Positions 16,597 through 24,606 of a stretch of DNA of 44,934 bases are shown here, one piece after another. This DNA is from an uncultured Bradyrhizobium sp. (lineage in GTDB: Bacteria; Pseudomonadota; Alphaproteobacteria; Rhizobiales; Xanthobacteraceae). The stretch covers positions 1-44,934 of the forward strand of contig NZ_CANSMR010000043.1 of assembly GCF_947648125.1 (NCBI RefSeq), written 5' to 3'. The notes under the pieces were generated by a model. The model had not been told where the DNA came from. It saw only the letters and a program-made list of their open reading frames with translations, and did no database searches. The position numbers were made by a program, and so were the translations under genes. Each line of letters opens with the position of its first letter. The first letter of the stretch is position 1.

Positions 16597-16646
16597 GCGA
16601 CAAGCCCAGGCCTCATGACGGCTGTGATCGTGCTCTCGCTTGTCGC
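16597..16646. terminator. Inverted repeat between convergent genes
   Basis: GCGACAAGC (16597-16605) and GCTTGTCGC (16638-16646) form a 9-base stem with a 32-base loop. They exactly fill the space between the membrane-protein gene and the convergent malonyl-CoA decarboxylase stop. There is no T-run, so it is a candidate bidirectional terminator only. Confidence 0.35.
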
Positions 16647-18011
16647 CTACGACAGCCGCATGTCCAGCAGCCGCCGGCCTTCGCCCTTCAACAGCTTCTT
16701 CACCGCGCTCGAGGCGATCACCTCGCCATTGTTGGCATAGGCCTCGTGGTTCTTCTCGATGTCGTCGAGGCGGTAGAGGTAGTTGACCATGACGCCGGCG
16801 GATTCGCGCAGGCCCTTGGGCGAGAGGTCGCCCAGCCAATTGATCCGCTCCAGCCGGGCGCCGTTGCCGAGATGGAAGCGGGCGACCGAATCGATCAGCC
16901 GGCCCTTCGGCGTGCGCGCCTTCAGGAAGTAATAGGCAGCGAGCGGCTCCAGCACGGCGCGCAGCTGCGTGGCGAGCTCGGCGTTCTCGAACCAGTCGGG
17001 CTTGCCGAGGCTTTCCAGCAGCTGACGGTCCTCGTCTGACAGCGGCACGTCATCGGCCTGCTTCACCCACTGCATGAAGCCCGGCACCGGCGACAGCGTC
17101 ACGAAATTGTCGAGCTTGGGCAATTCGCGGCGCAGCTCCTCGACCACCTGCTTGATCAAGAAGCTGCCGAACGAAATCCCACCCAAACCGCGCTGGGTGT
17201 TGGAGATCGAATAGAACACCGCGGTGCGGGCGCGCTCGACCGGCACAGGCTCGCGCTCTTCCGCAAGCAGCGGCGCGATCGCGCCCGGAATGGCCTCGGT
17301 CAGCGCGACCTCGACGAAGATCAGCGGCTCGTCGGCCAGCGCCGGATGGAAGAAGGCGTAGCAGCGGCGATCCACCGGATCGATGCGGCGGCGCAGATCG
17401 TCCCAGTCGCGGATCTCGTGCACGGCCTCATAGCGGATGATCTTCTCCAGAATATTGGCCGGCGACGACCAGTCTATCCTGCGCAGCACGAGGAATCCCC
17501 TGTTGAACCAGGACGAGAGCAGATGCACCACGTCGCGGTCGAGCGCGGCGAGGTCCTTGTTGCCCTTCATCAATGAAAGCAGATCCGAGCGGATCGACAC
17601 CAGCTCGCCGGTGCCGCCCGGCGCGCGATTGAGCCGGCGGATCAATTCCTGGCGGCGCGGCTCGGAGGCGAAATGCAGATCGCTGGCGTCGCCGCCACCG
17701 GCCTTGTCATTCGCCTTGGCGCGCCAGCTCTCGATCGCCTGCGCCAGCTTGGCGTGATCGGGGCCGAAATCGCGGGCCAGCGTCTGGAAGAACGACAGGC
17801 GGCCGGCGGCATCGAGGTGGTGGTAGCGGTCGAGCACTTCACGCGCCATCGCCGTGCCGGAGGCTTCGCCGCGGCCGGACAGCAGCGCCTCGCACAATTC
17901 CAGGAGTTCGGACGCATCCTGCTTGTCGTCGGCCGGGCTGGCACGGCCGAGCAGGACGCGGCCGCGTTCGGAAATCGTCGAGAGCAGATCGGAAAAGAAG
18001 GCGTTGGCCAT
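16647..18011 (-). CDS. Malonyl-CoA decarboxylase
   Basis: This 454-residue enzyme converts malonyl-CoA to acetyl-CoA and CO2. The N-terminal helical domain (residues about 1-150) is followed by the acetyltransferase-fold catalytic domain. It carries FVEVALTEAIPGAIAPLL, FYSISNTQRGLGGISFG and TLSPVPGFMQW with the conserved serine, and then ARFHLGNGARLERINWLGD with the conserved histidine; these are family signatures. No malonate transporter or malonyl-CoA synthetase is adjacent, so it probably acts in general malonyl-CoA turnover. An inverted repeat lies 40 bases upstream of the start. Confidence 0.95.
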   Translation of the reverse strand: MANAFFSDLLSTISERGRVLLGRASPADDKQDASELLELCEALLSGRGEASGTAMAREVLDRYHHLDAAGRLSFFQTLARDFGPDHAKLAQAIESWRAKANDKAGGGDASDLHFASEPRRQELIRRLNRAPGGTGELVSIRSDLLSLMKGNKDLAALDRDVVHLLSSWFNRGFLVLRRIDWSSPANILEKIIRYEAVHEIRDWDDLRRRIDPVDRRCYAFFHPALADEPLIFVEVALTEAIPGAIAPLLAEEREPVPVERARTAVFYSISNTQRGLGGISFGSFLIKQVVEELRRELPKLDNFVTLSPVPGFMQWVKQADDVPLSDEDRQLLESLGKPDWFENAELATQLRAVLEPLAAYYFLKARTPKGRLIDSVARFHLGNGARLERINWLGDLSPKGLRESAGVMVNYLYRLDDIEKNHEAYANNGEVIASSAVKKLLKGEGRRLLDMRLS

Positions 18012-18050
18012 GGGCAGTTCGTATCCAGCGGGTCGTATTCAGTGAAGCCG

Positions 18051-18073
18051 GACCTTACACGGGATTTAAGGTC
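18051..18073. promoter_or_regulatory. Operator-like inverted repeat GACCTTA-N9-TAAGGTC
   Basis: Perfect seven-base arms (18051-18057 and 18067-18073) with a nine-base spacer lie 40 bases upstream of the malonyl-CoA decarboxylase ATG. The position fits a regulator site in its promoter or leader, and it could instead be an mRNA hairpin. No regulator is assigned. Confidence 0.35.
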
Positions 18074-18169
18074 GGGAGGACTGCAATCAAGCGCATGGAT
18101 CGTACGGAAATATGTCGCAGGACGACAACGGTATAATTCGTAATCGCTGCGGCCGGTGACAAACCGCGT

Positions 18170-18979
18170 TCACGTTTTCTCCGCGAACGCGGTCGGTGTC
18201 TTGCCGGTGACCTGGCGGAACGCATGGGAGAATGCCGGCACGCTTGCATATCCGAGGTCGGAGGCGACCTGCTTGACCGAAACGTTCGCGTTGGTCGACA
18301 GGCGTTCGATCGCGGCGGCGATGCGGGCGCGCTGGCACCAGCTCTTGAACGACAGCTGCGTCTCCGCCGAGAACAGCCGCGATAGCGTCCGCGCCGAGGT
18401 GCCGACCGTGCGCGCCAGCGCATCGATCTCGTGGTCCTTGGTCGGATCGGCCAGCACGATGTCGGCGGCGCGGCGGCAGCGCGGCTCTTGGGGCAGCGGG
18501 ATGAAGGTCGCGGAATCCTCGGCCTGGTGCAATTCCAGCATCACGAGCCTGATCAGGAGGTCGGTGCGCTCGCGTCCGCATGAGCGGTCGAACAGTGCGA
18601 GGATCGCCTGGTGCACCAGCGGCGACACCCGCACCACGAATTCATGGCTGAGACTGTCGCTGCGCTTCTCGCGCGCGAGCCAGGCCCGGTCGAAATACAG
18701 CGTGCGCATCTCGATATCGGCGAGCACGTCGATCGCGTGGGGAAGCAAAGCAGGGACCCACACCGCGCGGTCCGGCGGCACCAGCCAGCGGCCCTTCGGC
18801 GTCGTCACCTGCATGGTGCCGCTGGCGGCATAGACCAGTTGCGCCTCGCGGTGCATGTGCGGGTCGAGCCGAACGCCCTTTAGGTAGCTGCGCGCGACCA
18901 TGTGCACGCCGTCGCCGGTGACGCGCCGGTCCTTGTGGAGGGCTCTTATTGGCGGCTCAGCGATAGTCATTGGCGACAT
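18170..18979 (-). CDS. AraC family transcriptional regulator with cupin sensor
   Basis: This 269-residue regulator has an N-terminal cupin (HMHREAQLVYAASGTMQV, then GRWLVPPDRAVWVPALLPH) and a C-terminal double helix-turn-helix (ALARTVGTSARTLSRLF and VKQVASDLGYASVPAFSHAF). The organisation resembles NimR-like regulators that control a neighbouring efflux pump. It is divergent from an MFS transporter with 50 bases between the starts, so it most likely regulates that gene. The ligand is unknown. Confidence 0.92.
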   Translation of the reverse strand: MSPMTIAEPPIRALHKDRRVTGDGVHMVARSYLKGVRLDPHMHREAQLVYAASGTMQVTTPKGRWLVPPDRAVWVPALLPHAIDVLADIEMRTLYFDRAWLAREKRSDSLSHEFVVRVSPLVHQAILALFDRSCGRERTDLLIRLVMLELHQAEDSATFIPLPQEPRCRRAADIVLADPTKDHEIDALARTVGTSARTLSRLFSAETQLSFKSWCQRARIAAAIERLSTNANVSVKQVASDLGYASVPAFSHAFRQVTGKTPTAFAEKT

Positions 18980-19029
18980 CCCGTCAGGACAAGCACCTAT
19001 AACCTATTTTCGAGCAATGGAAGAATCGC

Positions 19030-20250
19030 GTGAGAGACGTGCCAGTGAAAGATCTGCCCATGAGCAGCCCAACGAACAATCCAAGCCGGGTGATCAGCTT
19101 CGTCAACGCCGGCCATTTCATCGACCATTATGCGATGCTGATTTTCGCGGCTGCCGTCATCATCATGGGCCCGGCGCTCGGCATGGCCTATTCGGAACTG
19201 CTGCCCTATGCGACGCCGGGCTTCATCGCCTTCGGCGCCGGCTCACTGATCACGGGCTGGCTCGGCGATCGCTGGAGCCGCCGCCACATGATGGTGATCT
19301 TCTTCGTCGGCATCGGCCTGTCGATGATCTCGGTCGGCTTCGTGCAGACGCCGCTGCAACTCGGCGCAGCGCTGCTCGCGATCGGCATCTTCGCCTCGAT
19401 CTACCATCCGGTCGGCACCGCGATGATCGTGTCCTATGCCGAGAAGCTCGGCGCCCAGATGGGGATCAACGGCGTCTGGGGCAATCTCGGCGTCGCCTCG
19501 TCGGCGCTGGTCACCGGCGTGATCGGCCAGTATCTCGGCTGGCGCTGGGCCTTCATCGTGCCGGGTACGGTCACCGTGCTGGTCGGCATCGCCTTTGCAA
19601 CGACGGTGGTGCACGAGGACCGCAAGGGCTCCAGGCAGGCGGCAGCCCAGGTGCGGGTCGCCAAGGAAGACATGTGGCGCGTGGTGCTGTCGCTGCTGAT
19701 CGTGGTGATCGCGATCTCGACCACGTTCAACGCGGTGACGGTGGCGCTGCCGAAACTGTTCGCCGAACGGCTCGCCGATCTGACCAGGAGCCCGGCGCTG
19801 CTCGGCGTGATCGCCGCCGGGGTCTATGTGTTCGGCGCGATGACGCAGTACACCATCGGCAAGTTGCTCGACAAACATTCGCTGAAGACGGTGGCGCTGC
19901 CGCTGTCGTTCATGCTGACGCCGTTCCTCTATCTGGCGGCGAGCCTGTCCAACCTGCCGCTGATCGTGGTCTCGATCGGCATCGTGATGGGCGCGTTCGG
20001 CCAGGTGACGGTGAACGATGCCATGGTCGGCAAGTACACGACAGAGGAATGGCGCTCGCGCGCCTATGCGGTGCGCTATTTCGTCGGCTTCACCGCGGCG
20101 GGCGCCTCGGTCGGCCTGGTGGCCTGGCTGTATGACCAGGGCGGCTTCTCGATGATGCTGCGCGCCTTCGCGGCGCTGTGCCTGCTGGCGATTGCAGCCG
20201 CGATCATCCTGCCGCGCGAGATCCGGACGCCAGCCACGCAGGTGGGTTGA
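19030..20250 (+). CDS. MFS transporter
   Basis: This 406-residue major-facilitator protein has about 12 hydrophobic segments. The first helix region (VISFVNAGHFIDHYAMLIFA) and the loop 2-3 motif GWLGDRWSRRHMM (G-x-x-x-D-R-x-x-R-R form) are clear. The sequence is nearest in feel to fosmidomycin-resistance-type exporters, which is an impression only. A GTG at 19030 has GGAAG upstream, while an ATG at 19060 lacks a good ribosome site; the GTG is preferred but the ATG is possible. The divergent AraC regulator points to inducible transport of a small molecule, with direction unknown. Confidence 0.9.
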   Translation: MRDVPVKDLPMSSPTNNPSRVISFVNAGHFIDHYAMLIFAAAVIIMGPALGMAYSELLPYATPGFIAFGAGSLITGWLGDRWSRRHMMVIFFVGIGLSMISVGFVQTPLQLGAALLAIGIFASIYHPVGTAMIVSYAEKLGAQMGINGVWGNLGVASSALVTGVIGQYLGWRWAFIVPGTVTVLVGIAFATTVVHEDRKGSRQAAAQVRVAKEDMWRVVLSLLIVVIAISTTFNAVTVALPKLFAERLADLTRSPALLGVIAAGVYVFGAMTQYTIGKLLDKHSLKTVALPLSFMLTPFLYLAASLSNLPLIVVSIGIVMGAFGQVTVNDAMVGKYTTEEWRSRAYAVRYFVGFTAAGASVGLVAWLYDQGGFSMMLRAFAALCLLAIAAAIILPREIRTPATQVG

Positions 20251-20293
20251 CGTGCTGGCGGTTTGCTGCACCATTCAAGCTGAAACAAGCCCC

Positions 20294-20327
20294 AAGCGCC
20301 ATCCACCACCAGCAGATGGCGCTTTTC
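20294..20327 (+). terminator. Terminator after the MFS gene
   Basis: AAGCGCCATC (20294-20303) pairs perfectly with GATGGCGCTT (20315-20324) over 10 bases with an 11-base loop, and a short T-run follows. It lies 44 bases after the MFS stop and before the cyclase promoter, which is where a Rho-independent terminator is expected. Confidence 0.7.
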
Positions 20328-20460
20328 CGCGCACCGCACCATTGCGTCCGTAAACTTTGTCCGGACCCGGCGGTGTGATACTCTCCACAACGGTCTCAGG
20401 ACCTAAAGGCGCCGGTTGCGCCGATCACTGCCATTTGTGGTTTGTGGAGCAGCCGAAGCC

Positions 20461-22008
20461 ATGGGCGAAATTCGCGACTTCAGATCCGGCAAGCCGGGCA
20501 AGCCACCGCCCGGCGAAACGATGCCGCGCCGCCTCGCCGCGATCGTTGCCGGCGATATCGCCGGCTACAGCCGTTTGATGGAGCTCGACGAAGAGGGCAC
20601 CCACAACCGCGTCAAGCGGATCGAGCGCGATCTGATCGAGCCCACCATTTCCGAGCACCACGGCAAGCTGGTCAAGACCACCGGCGACGGGTTCATCGCG
20701 ATGTTCGACAGTCCGGTCGAGGCCGTCCGTTGCAGCATCGTGATTCAGCAGAACATGATCGGCCGCAACGCGGCGATCGCGAGAGATCACTGGATCGAGT
20801 ACCGGATCGGCGTCAATCTCGGCGACGTCATCATCGAGGCCGACGATATCTTCGGCGACGGCGTCAATGTGGCCTCGCGTCTTGAAGGGATTGCAGCGCC
20901 CGGCGAAGTCTTCATCTCCGGCGGCATCTACGAGCAGATCAAGCACAAGATGGTCTGCGGATACGAATCGCTCGGCGACAAGAAGGTCAAGAACATCACC
21001 GATCCGGTCCGGGTCTATCGCGTGTTGCCGGACGCTGCCGCGTACCAGAGGACGCGCCGGCGCCGTGAGTCCATCCTGCTTACGCTGCTCGGACTGGCGG
21101 TCGCAGTCATCGCTGGCGGCGTGCTTTGGTACATGCTGGCGCAACCGCGCACCAAGCCGATCGACGTGGCGCAGGTGCCTCCGTCACCGGCCGTACCGCC
21201 GGCCGTTCAGCAGCCGGCACCGAGCCCGGCTCCGGCTCCGGGCCAAGCTGCAAGTCCGGTCCCAAGTGCCGCACCGACGCAGCAAGCCTCGCCTCAAGCC
21301 GCGCCCTCTGCAACTCCCGCCGCGTCGGTGCCGGAGCCTGAAATAGTCTCGCTCCGGGGCGGCAGCTTCTCGATGGGAAGCAATGACGACCCTTCGGAGC
21401 GGCCGATCCGCAAGGTGACGGTCAAGCCGTTCGCCATGGGCAAATATCCGGTCACCGTGCGGGAATGGAATGCCTGCGCGGCGGCCAAGGCTTGCGGCTT
21501 CACAGCCAGTGGCAAAGACGACGTTCCCGTCACCAATGTGAGCTGGAGCGATGCGAAACAGTATGTGGCCTGGCTCGCCGAGGGGACGAAGAAGGCTTAC
21601 CGGCTTCCGAGCGAGGCCGAATGGGAATACGCGGCGCGGGGTGGAACGCAATCGAGATACTGGTGGGGCGACCAGATTCAATCGGGCAACGCCGGTTGCA
21701 AGGATTGCGGCGGCGGCGACGGTGCCGCCGAACAGCCGGTCAAGGTCGGCAGCTTCAAGCCGAATCCGTTCGGTCTTTACGACATGGGCGGCAGTGTCGA
21801 TCAGTGGGTCGAGGATTGCTGGCACAGGAACTACCAGGGCGCTCCGGCCGACGGTGCAGTGTGGCCCGGCGGCGACTGCGGCTCCCATGTCATTCGTTCC
21901 GGCTCCTGGAAGAACGACGCACGCTATGTCCGTCCCGCCAATCGCGACAATTACGACACCAATGTTCGCTACCCGACCCACGGTTTCCGGGTCGCTTTGT
22001 CTCCTTGA
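20461..22008 (+). CDS. Class III adenylate cyclase fused to an FGE/SUMF1-like domain
   Basis: This is a 515-residue two-domain protein. Residues 22-190 are a class III nucleotide cyclase: AIVAGDIAGYS (metal Asp32), KTTGDGFIAMF (Asp76, with Lys72 in the purine-selecting position) and DGVNVASRLEG (Asn136, Arg140), so it is probably active. One membrane helix follows (205-226), then a Pro/Ala-rich linker (230-292) and a formylglycine-generating-enzyme-like domain (293-515: FSMGSNDDPSERP, LPSEAEWEYAARGG, NPFGLYDMGGSVDQW, THGFRVA). The stretch RSGSWKNDARYVRPANRDN lacks the cysteines that active FGE uses for copper, so this domain is likely a sensor. The cyclase faces the cytoplasm and the FGE-like part the periplasm. 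The ATG at 20461 was chosen; 20521 is possible. Confidence 0.9.
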   Translation: MGEIRDFRSGKPGKPPPGETMPRRLAAIVAGDIAGYSRLMELDEEGTHNRVKRIERDLIEPTISEHHGKLVKTTGDGFIAMFDSPVEAVRCSIVIQQNMIGRNAAIARDHWIEYRIGVNLGDVIIEADDIFGDGVNVASRLEGIAAPGEVFISGGIYEQIKHKMVCGYESLGDKKVKNITDPVRVYRVLPDAAAYQRTRRRRESILLTLLGLAVAVIAGGVLWYMLAQPRTKPIDVAQVPPSPAVPPAVQQPAPSPAPAPGQAASPVPSAAPTQQASPQAAPSATPAASVPEPEIVSLRGGSFSMGSNDDPSERPIRKVTVKPFAMGKYPVTVREWNACAAAKACGFTASGKDDVPVTNVSWSDAKQYVAWLAEGTKKAYRLPSEAEWEYAARGGTQSRYWWGDQIQSGNAGCKDCGGGDGAAEQPVKVGSFKPNPFGLYDMGGSVDQWVEDCWHRNYQGAPADGAVWPGGDCGSHVIRSGSWKNDARYVRPANRDNYDTNVRYPTHGFRVALSP

Positions 22009-22044
22009 GGGACGCCTGCAATCGCGAGGTTTGATGGAGGGGTT

Positions 22045-22470
22045 ATGAAAAGTGCAGGCTTGATCATGCTCGCTGCGGCACTGACATTGCTCGCCAGTCC
22101 GGCCACCGCGCAAAACAAACCGGCGGGGAAAGACACCAAGCTGTATTTCATCTGGCCGCACGACGGAGCCAGGCTCAAAAGCCCGTTCTGGTGTCGCTTT
22201 GGGCTGCGCAACATGGGCGTCACCCATGCCGGCGACGAATATCCGAACAGCGGCCACCACCATCTTCTGATCGATGTGGACGAGCCGTTGAATCCGAACG
22301 AGCCGATCCCGTCGGACAAGTCTCACCAGCACTTCGGTGCAGGCCAGACCGAGACGCAGCTCGATCTGGCGCCCGGCAAGCATACCTTGCAGCTGGTGCT
22401 GGGCGACGCCAAGCACTATCCATTCAACCCGCCGGTCGTCTCCGAAAAAATCACCATCCGGGTCAAATAG
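22045..22470 (+). CDS. DUF4399 family secreted protein
   Basis: This 141-residue protein has an N-terminal signal peptide (residues 1-22, ending ATAQ). The mature part carries the DUF4399 pattern FIWPHDGARLKSPFWCRFGL, GVTHAGDEYPNSGHHHLLID and GKHTLQLVLGDAKHYPFNPP. The HHH and the aromatic and acidic residues around it suggest a metal-binding site, which is inference. GGAGGGG before the ATG supports the start. It follows the cyclase gene by 36 bases on the same strand and could share its transcript. Confidence 0.9.
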   Translation: MKSAGLIMLAAALTLLASPATAQNKPAGKDTKLYFIWPHDGARLKSPFWCRFGLRNMGVTHAGDEYPNSGHHHLLIDVDEPLNPNEPIPSDKSHQHFGAGQTETQLDLAPGKHTLQLVLGDAKHYPFNPPVVSEKITIRVK

Positions 22471-22496
22471 GCCGATACGGATAGCTCCCTTGCGCG

Positions 22497-22530
22497 AACC
22501 GCCGCTTGCGCAAAGCGGCCTCGTGCGGTT
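22497..22530 (+). promoter_or_regulatory. Structured leader ahead of the binding-protein gene
   Basis: An inner stem GCCGCTT/AAGCGGC (22501-22507 and 22513-22519, loop GCGCA) sits inside an outer AACC/GGTT pairing. The TTGCGC string recurs around it. It lies between the DUF4399 gene and the next start at 22575. It could end the first transcript or structure the second leader; the sequence does not say which. Confidence 0.3.
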
Positions 22531-22574
22531 TGTTGCGCGCCGCCGGGCGCAAGACCCGGCGTGGAGGGGGGCCG

Positions 22575-23372
22575 ATGTTGTCTCGACTGATGCGTCTGGC
22601 TGGCCTCGTTCTGGGAGTAGTGACGATGGCCATTTCAGCCAATGCCGACGCCTTAAAGGATCAGATCGCGCCGACCGGAAAGCTCCGGGTCGCGATCGCG
22701 ATCAGCCCGGCGGGCGGCGCGTTCTGGTCAACCAAGACAGAGAACGGCTATGCCGGCGTTCCCGTCGATCTCGGCAGGGAGATGGCGGCGCAGCTTGGCG
22801 TTCCCGTTGAGTATGTCGTGCACCAGAATTCCGGCCAGATCACCGATGCAGCGTCGAGCAACAGCTGGGACATCACCTTCCTGCCCAAGGACCCCGAGCG
22901 CGAGACCAAGATGACGTTCGGGCCGATCTACGAGGTTGCCGACGCCACCTACATCGTCAAGCCGGGCTCGGCGATCGCGAATTTCGCAGCGCTGGACCAG
23001 GACGGCGTCAAGGTCGCTGCCGTCAACGCCACCACCACGATGCGCGGCGCGATCGCGCATCTCAAGCACGCCAAGGTCACGGGCTATCAGACCTATGACG
23101 AGATATTCAATCTCCTGAAGAGCGGCGAGATCGACGCCTTCGCGTTGTCGCGCGATCAGCTCAATGCGATGGCCAAAAAGATTCCGGGCACCCGCGTGCT
23201 GGACGAGACCTTCAAGCAGACCGTCACCGCGGTTGCGGTGCCGCTCAACCATCCGCTGGCCGCGGCGTTCGCCACCAGGTTCATGACCGATGCGATCGCC
23301 AACGGCACGCTGCGCAAGGCCTATGACAATAACGGGCTGAAGGGCTCCCCGGTCCGCACCGAGGTGAAGTAG
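22575..23372 (+). CDS. Periplasmic substrate-binding protein, amino-acid (family 3) type
   Basis: This 265-residue secreted protein has a signal peptide to about residue 25 (ISANADA) and a type II periplasmic-binding fold. Marks are GKLRVAIAISPAGGAFW, GVPVDLGREMAAQLGVPVEY, SWDITFLPKDPER and IVKPGSAIANFAALD. It is typical of the polar amino-acid ABC transporter family. GGAGGGG 5 bases before the ATG sets the start and removes 23 upstream residues. No permease or ATPase gene is adjacent, so it is an orphan binding protein that may serve a distant transporter or a sensory role. Confidence 0.88.
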   Translation: MLSRLMRLAGLVLGVVTMAISANADALKDQIAPTGKLRVAIAISPAGGAFWSTKTENGYAGVPVDLGREMAAQLGVPVEYVVHQNSGQITDAASSNSWDITFLPKDPERETKMTFGPIYEVADATYIVKPGSAIANFAALDQDGVKVAAVNATTTMRGAIAHLKHAKVTGYQTYDEIFNLLKSGEIDAFALSRDQLNAMAKKIPGTRVLDETFKQTVTAVAVPLNHPLAAAFATRFMTDAIANGTLRKAYDNNGLKGSPVRTEVK

Positions 23373-23727
23373 ACCGGCGCATCCGGGCGTGGGCGTCATC
23401 TGGGCATGCTGCATAATTCCGCGCCATCGCGCGGGGCGGTTCCTGCGTTGCCTCTCTAACTCATTGTATTTACACGTATTTAAAGCGCATCCGTGAGCGC
23501 CCCCGGTTGGCACATCCATTGCTTTTGATTGCACCAGTCAATGACGACTGCCGTCCTCCGGATTGCCGAAGCCAATGCAGGCCGAGGTGAGGGGATCAAG
23601 GCGCCCCGCCGGGCGCCGCGAGCAATCGTTGCACCCCCATCTCCCCGGACGGACGAGCATTTCAACCAACCCGCGTCGCTTCCGGTAGGCAACCGGCGCG
23701 GCCGAATTGCGCAAGGGGAATTTACGA
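23373..23727. other. Long leader region of the FNT gene, with sigma-54 promoter
   Basis: These 355 bases contain no gene I accept. They hold a direct repeat GTATTTA (23466-23472 and 23476-23482, period 10), the sigma-54 promoter at 23508-23522, and then a GC-rich untranslated leader of nearly 200 bases. An 83-codon frame at 23529-23780 runs into the FNT gene out of frame and has no ribosome site. Confidence 0.6.
23508..23522 (+). promoter_or_regulatory. Sigma-54 (RpoN) promoter of the FNT channel gene
   Basis: TTGGCAC-ATCCA-TTGCT matches the sigma-54 consensus, with the GG at 23509-23510 and the GC at 23521-23522 exactly 10 bases apart. Transcription would begin near 23533. This implies control by an enhancer-binding protein, for example an NtrC-type nitrogen regulator. 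I do not see a clear enhancer site; the GTATTTA direct repeat upstream is the only candidate. Confidence 0.75.
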
Positions 23728-24546
23728 ATGGCCTATCTCGCACCGTCCGAATTCGTCACCAAGATGGTGGACGCCGGTGAATCCAAGATATTCATGTCGA
23801 CGCGCGACACCGTGATCCGCGCTTACATGGCCGGTGCGATCCTCGCGCTGGCGGCTTGGTTTGCCGTGACGATCAACGTCAACACGGGTCAGCCGCTTGT
23901 CGGCGCATTGCTGTTTCCGGTCGGCTTCGTGATGCTCTATCTGCTGGGCTTCGATCTGCTGACGGGGGTGTTCGTTCTCTCGCCGCTCGCGCTGCTCGAC
24001 AAGCGCCCTGGCGTCACGCTCGGCGGCGTGCTGCGAAACTGGGGCCTCGTCTTCATCGGCAACTTCGCCGGCGCGCTCACGGTGGCGTTCATGATGGCGT
24101 TCGTGACGACCTTCGGCTTCACGCAGGAGCCCGACAAGGTCGGCATGACCATCGGAAACGTCGGTGAGGCGCGAACGCTGGGTTATGCGGCGCATGGTGC
24201 GGCGGGCATGGCCACTCTCTTCATCCGCGGCATGCTCTGCAACTGGATGGTTTCCACGGGCGTCGTCGGCGCCATGATCTCCACGACGGTGCCCGGCAAG
24301 GTCATCGCGATGTGGATGCCGATCCTGGTGTTCTTCTACATGGTGTTCGAGCATTCGGTCGTGAACATGTTCCTGTTCCCGTCGGGACTGATGCTGCATG
24401 CCAAGTTCTCGATCATGGACTACCTGATCTGGAACGAGATCCCGACCGTGCTCGGCAACCTCGCCGGCGGCCTCGCCTTCACCGGGCTCACGCTCTACAC
24501 GACGCATGTGAAGACGGCGCCGAAGCGCCAGCGCCTCGCGGCTTGA
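23728..24546 (+). CDS. Formate/nitrite (FNT) family channel
   Basis: This 272-residue FNT channel should assemble as a pentamer in the inner membrane. Six membrane segments are visible, with the FNT marks GNFAGA (residues 111-116), FIRGMLCNWMV (165-175) and FEHSVVNMF, which contains the central pore His209. FNT channels pass formate, nitrite, hydrosulfide or similar small anions, and the sequence does not settle which. AAGGGG upstream supports the ATG at 23728 rather than one seven codons earlier. It is driven by a sigma-54 promoter and followed 60 bases later by a phosphatase/kinase gene. Confidence 0.93.
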   Translation: MAYLAPSEFVTKMVDAGESKIFMSTRDTVIRAYMAGAILALAAWFAVTINVNTGQPLVGALLFPVGFVMLYLLGFDLLTGVFVLSPLALLDKRPGVTLGGVLRNWGLVFIGNFAGALTVAFMMAFVTTFGFTQEPDKVGMTIGNVGEARTLGYAAHGAAGMATLFIRGMLCNWMVSTGVVGAMISTTVPGKVIAMWMPILVFFYMVFEHSVVNMFLFPSGLMLHAKFSIMDYLIWNEIPTVLGNLAGGLAFTGLTLYTTHVKTAPKRQRLAA

Positions 24547-24606
24547 TCCCGGGCGGCTTATGGGGCTCTCCTGTCACGGAGGGCCCCATTCGCATTGGGA
24601 CGGTCG

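Noticed and set aside
19243-20274. 343-codon minus-strand frame over the MFS gene
   Set aside because: It is His/Arg/Asp-rich shadow of a membrane protein gene; the plus-strand reading has 12 membrane helices.
20461-22008. Active formylglycine-generating enzyme
   Set aside because: The expected cysteines in the RSGSWKNDARYVRP segment are missing and no sulfatase gene lies near, so only the fold is claimed.
23529-23780. 83-codon frame upstream of the FNT gene
   Set aside because: It overlaps the FNT start out of frame, lacks a ribosome site, and lies in the untranslated leader of a sigma-54 promoter.
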